Below, one piece after another: positions 63,731 through 64,000 of a stretch of DNA of 64,000 nucleotides. How positions within the stretch are numbered: the first letter of the stretch is position 1; every line of letters begins with the position of its first letter. A program made the position numbers and the translations under genes. Source of the stretch: Streptomyces griseoflavus. Lineage in GTDB: Bacteria > Actinomycetota > Actinomycetes > Streptomycetales > Streptomycetaceae. The notes beneath the pieces are model-generated. The model was not told where the DNA came from, searched no databases, and saw only the letters and a program-made list of their open reading frames with translations. The stretch lies in contig NZ_BMUC01000009.1 of NCBI RefSeq assembly GCF_014649995.1, positions 178,131-242,130 on the forward strand, in the 5' to 3' direction.

Positions 63731-63822
63731 CCCATGCTCAGCGTGCATCCGGACGTGCAGCCGGGGCACCAGGGCACCGCCACCCCCCTGCGCCCACAGC
63801 CGGTCGACTCAAGGAGCGCCCG

Positions 63823-64000
63823 ATGGAAAGACTGCAGATCCTCGCCCGATACGACTGGGCCGACGGATGCTGCTTCCGGCACCCCAGCAAGGGGGAGGTG
63901 CCAACAGCTCCGGTCGGCCTGGTCCTCCCGCCCGGGAATGGCGGCCACGAAGTGCGTGCCTGCGTCGGCTGCGTCATTGCGATGGAGGACATGAAACGTG
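63823..64000 (+). CDS. partial gene at the right edge
   Basis: AAGGAG and ATG 63823, then RLQILARYDWADGCCFRHPS, VRACVGCVIAMEDMKR and the edge. 59 codons visible with Cys pairs CC and CVGC. Function not assignable from this part. Confidence 0.65.
   Translation, partial: MERLQILARYDWADGCCFRHPSKGEVPTAPVGLVLPPGNGGHEVRACVGCVIAMEDMKR

Noticed and set aside
1-64000. CRISPR arrays, insertion sequences, rRNA and a plasmid replication initiator
   Set aside because: No regularly spaced repeats, transposase signatures, rRNA motifs or Rep-type protein were seen; the Prim-Pol-like protein is the only replication candidate.

Overview
The window reads as high-GC actinomycete DNA, most likely Streptomyces or a close relative. 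GTG and TTG starts are common, third codon positions are GC-rich, genes are packed with ATGA/GTGA/TGATG overlaps, and many products belong to families usual in Streptomyces phages, plasmids and genomes (MDVVETWT-type HTH regulators, DUF6221-like, DUF4429/SHOCT-like, Spd and Tra transfer proteins). Coding runs off both edges. The content is that of a tailed (siphovirus-type) temperate phage or phage-plasmid, seen as free genome or prophage. I see no rRNA, IS element or CRISPR array.

Layout. (1) 1-6.7 kb: small accessory operon (LuxR-type HTH, SLOG-like protein), two minus-strand HTH genes facing a DUF4429/SHOCT-like gene, and a minus-strand pair in which a regulator with a degenerate Nudix domain is coupled to an intact Nudix hydrolase. 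(2) 6.7-12.9 kb: a plasmid-style transfer module: RHH-like repressor, a run of tiny genes, a four-helix Spd-like membrane protein, a small secreted/membrane protein and a 751-aa FtsK/TraB-type DNA translocase. (3) 13-22.4 kb: accessory genes, including a PP2C-type phosphatase and two DUF6221-like proteins, with a minus-strand operon behind a repeat-rich operator at 17.35-17.42 kb. (4) 22.5-29.9 kb: tail-fibre/receptor-binding module with a methyltransferase, placed before the packaging genes. (5) 29.9-43.6 kb: two HNH nucleases, a Prim-Pol-like protein, small and large terminase, portal, MuF-like protein, scaffold, major capsid, two interleaved glycosyltransferases, head completion, tail terminator, major tail protein and two tail chaperones joined by a -1 frameshift. 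(6) 43.6-55.5 kb: tape measure with an NlpC/P60-like end, tail tip proteins, amidase endolysin and a set of membrane proteins. (7) 55.5-59.8 kb: tRNA-like gene, tyrosine integrase, and a Ro60 (TROVE) gene preceded by two candidate Y RNAs. (8) 59.9-64 kb: a control region with XRE, GntR and RHH-like regulators and several palindromic operators.

The most striking part is 57.8-59.8 kb. Two tandem RNAs share a 13-base 5' block and an 11-base 3' block that close the same internal loop, while their outermost base pairs differ but still pair. The second also carries a T-arm, a closed acceptor-like hairpin and a D-arm, in that order. The Ro60 gene follows directly, and its ribosome binding site is the 3' arm of the terminator-like hairpin that ends the RNA. 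This looks like a complete phage-borne Ro60/Y RNA ribonucleoprotein cassette. The second unusual aspect is the combination of a full virion and lysis gene set with a Streptomyces conjugative-transfer module in one element.
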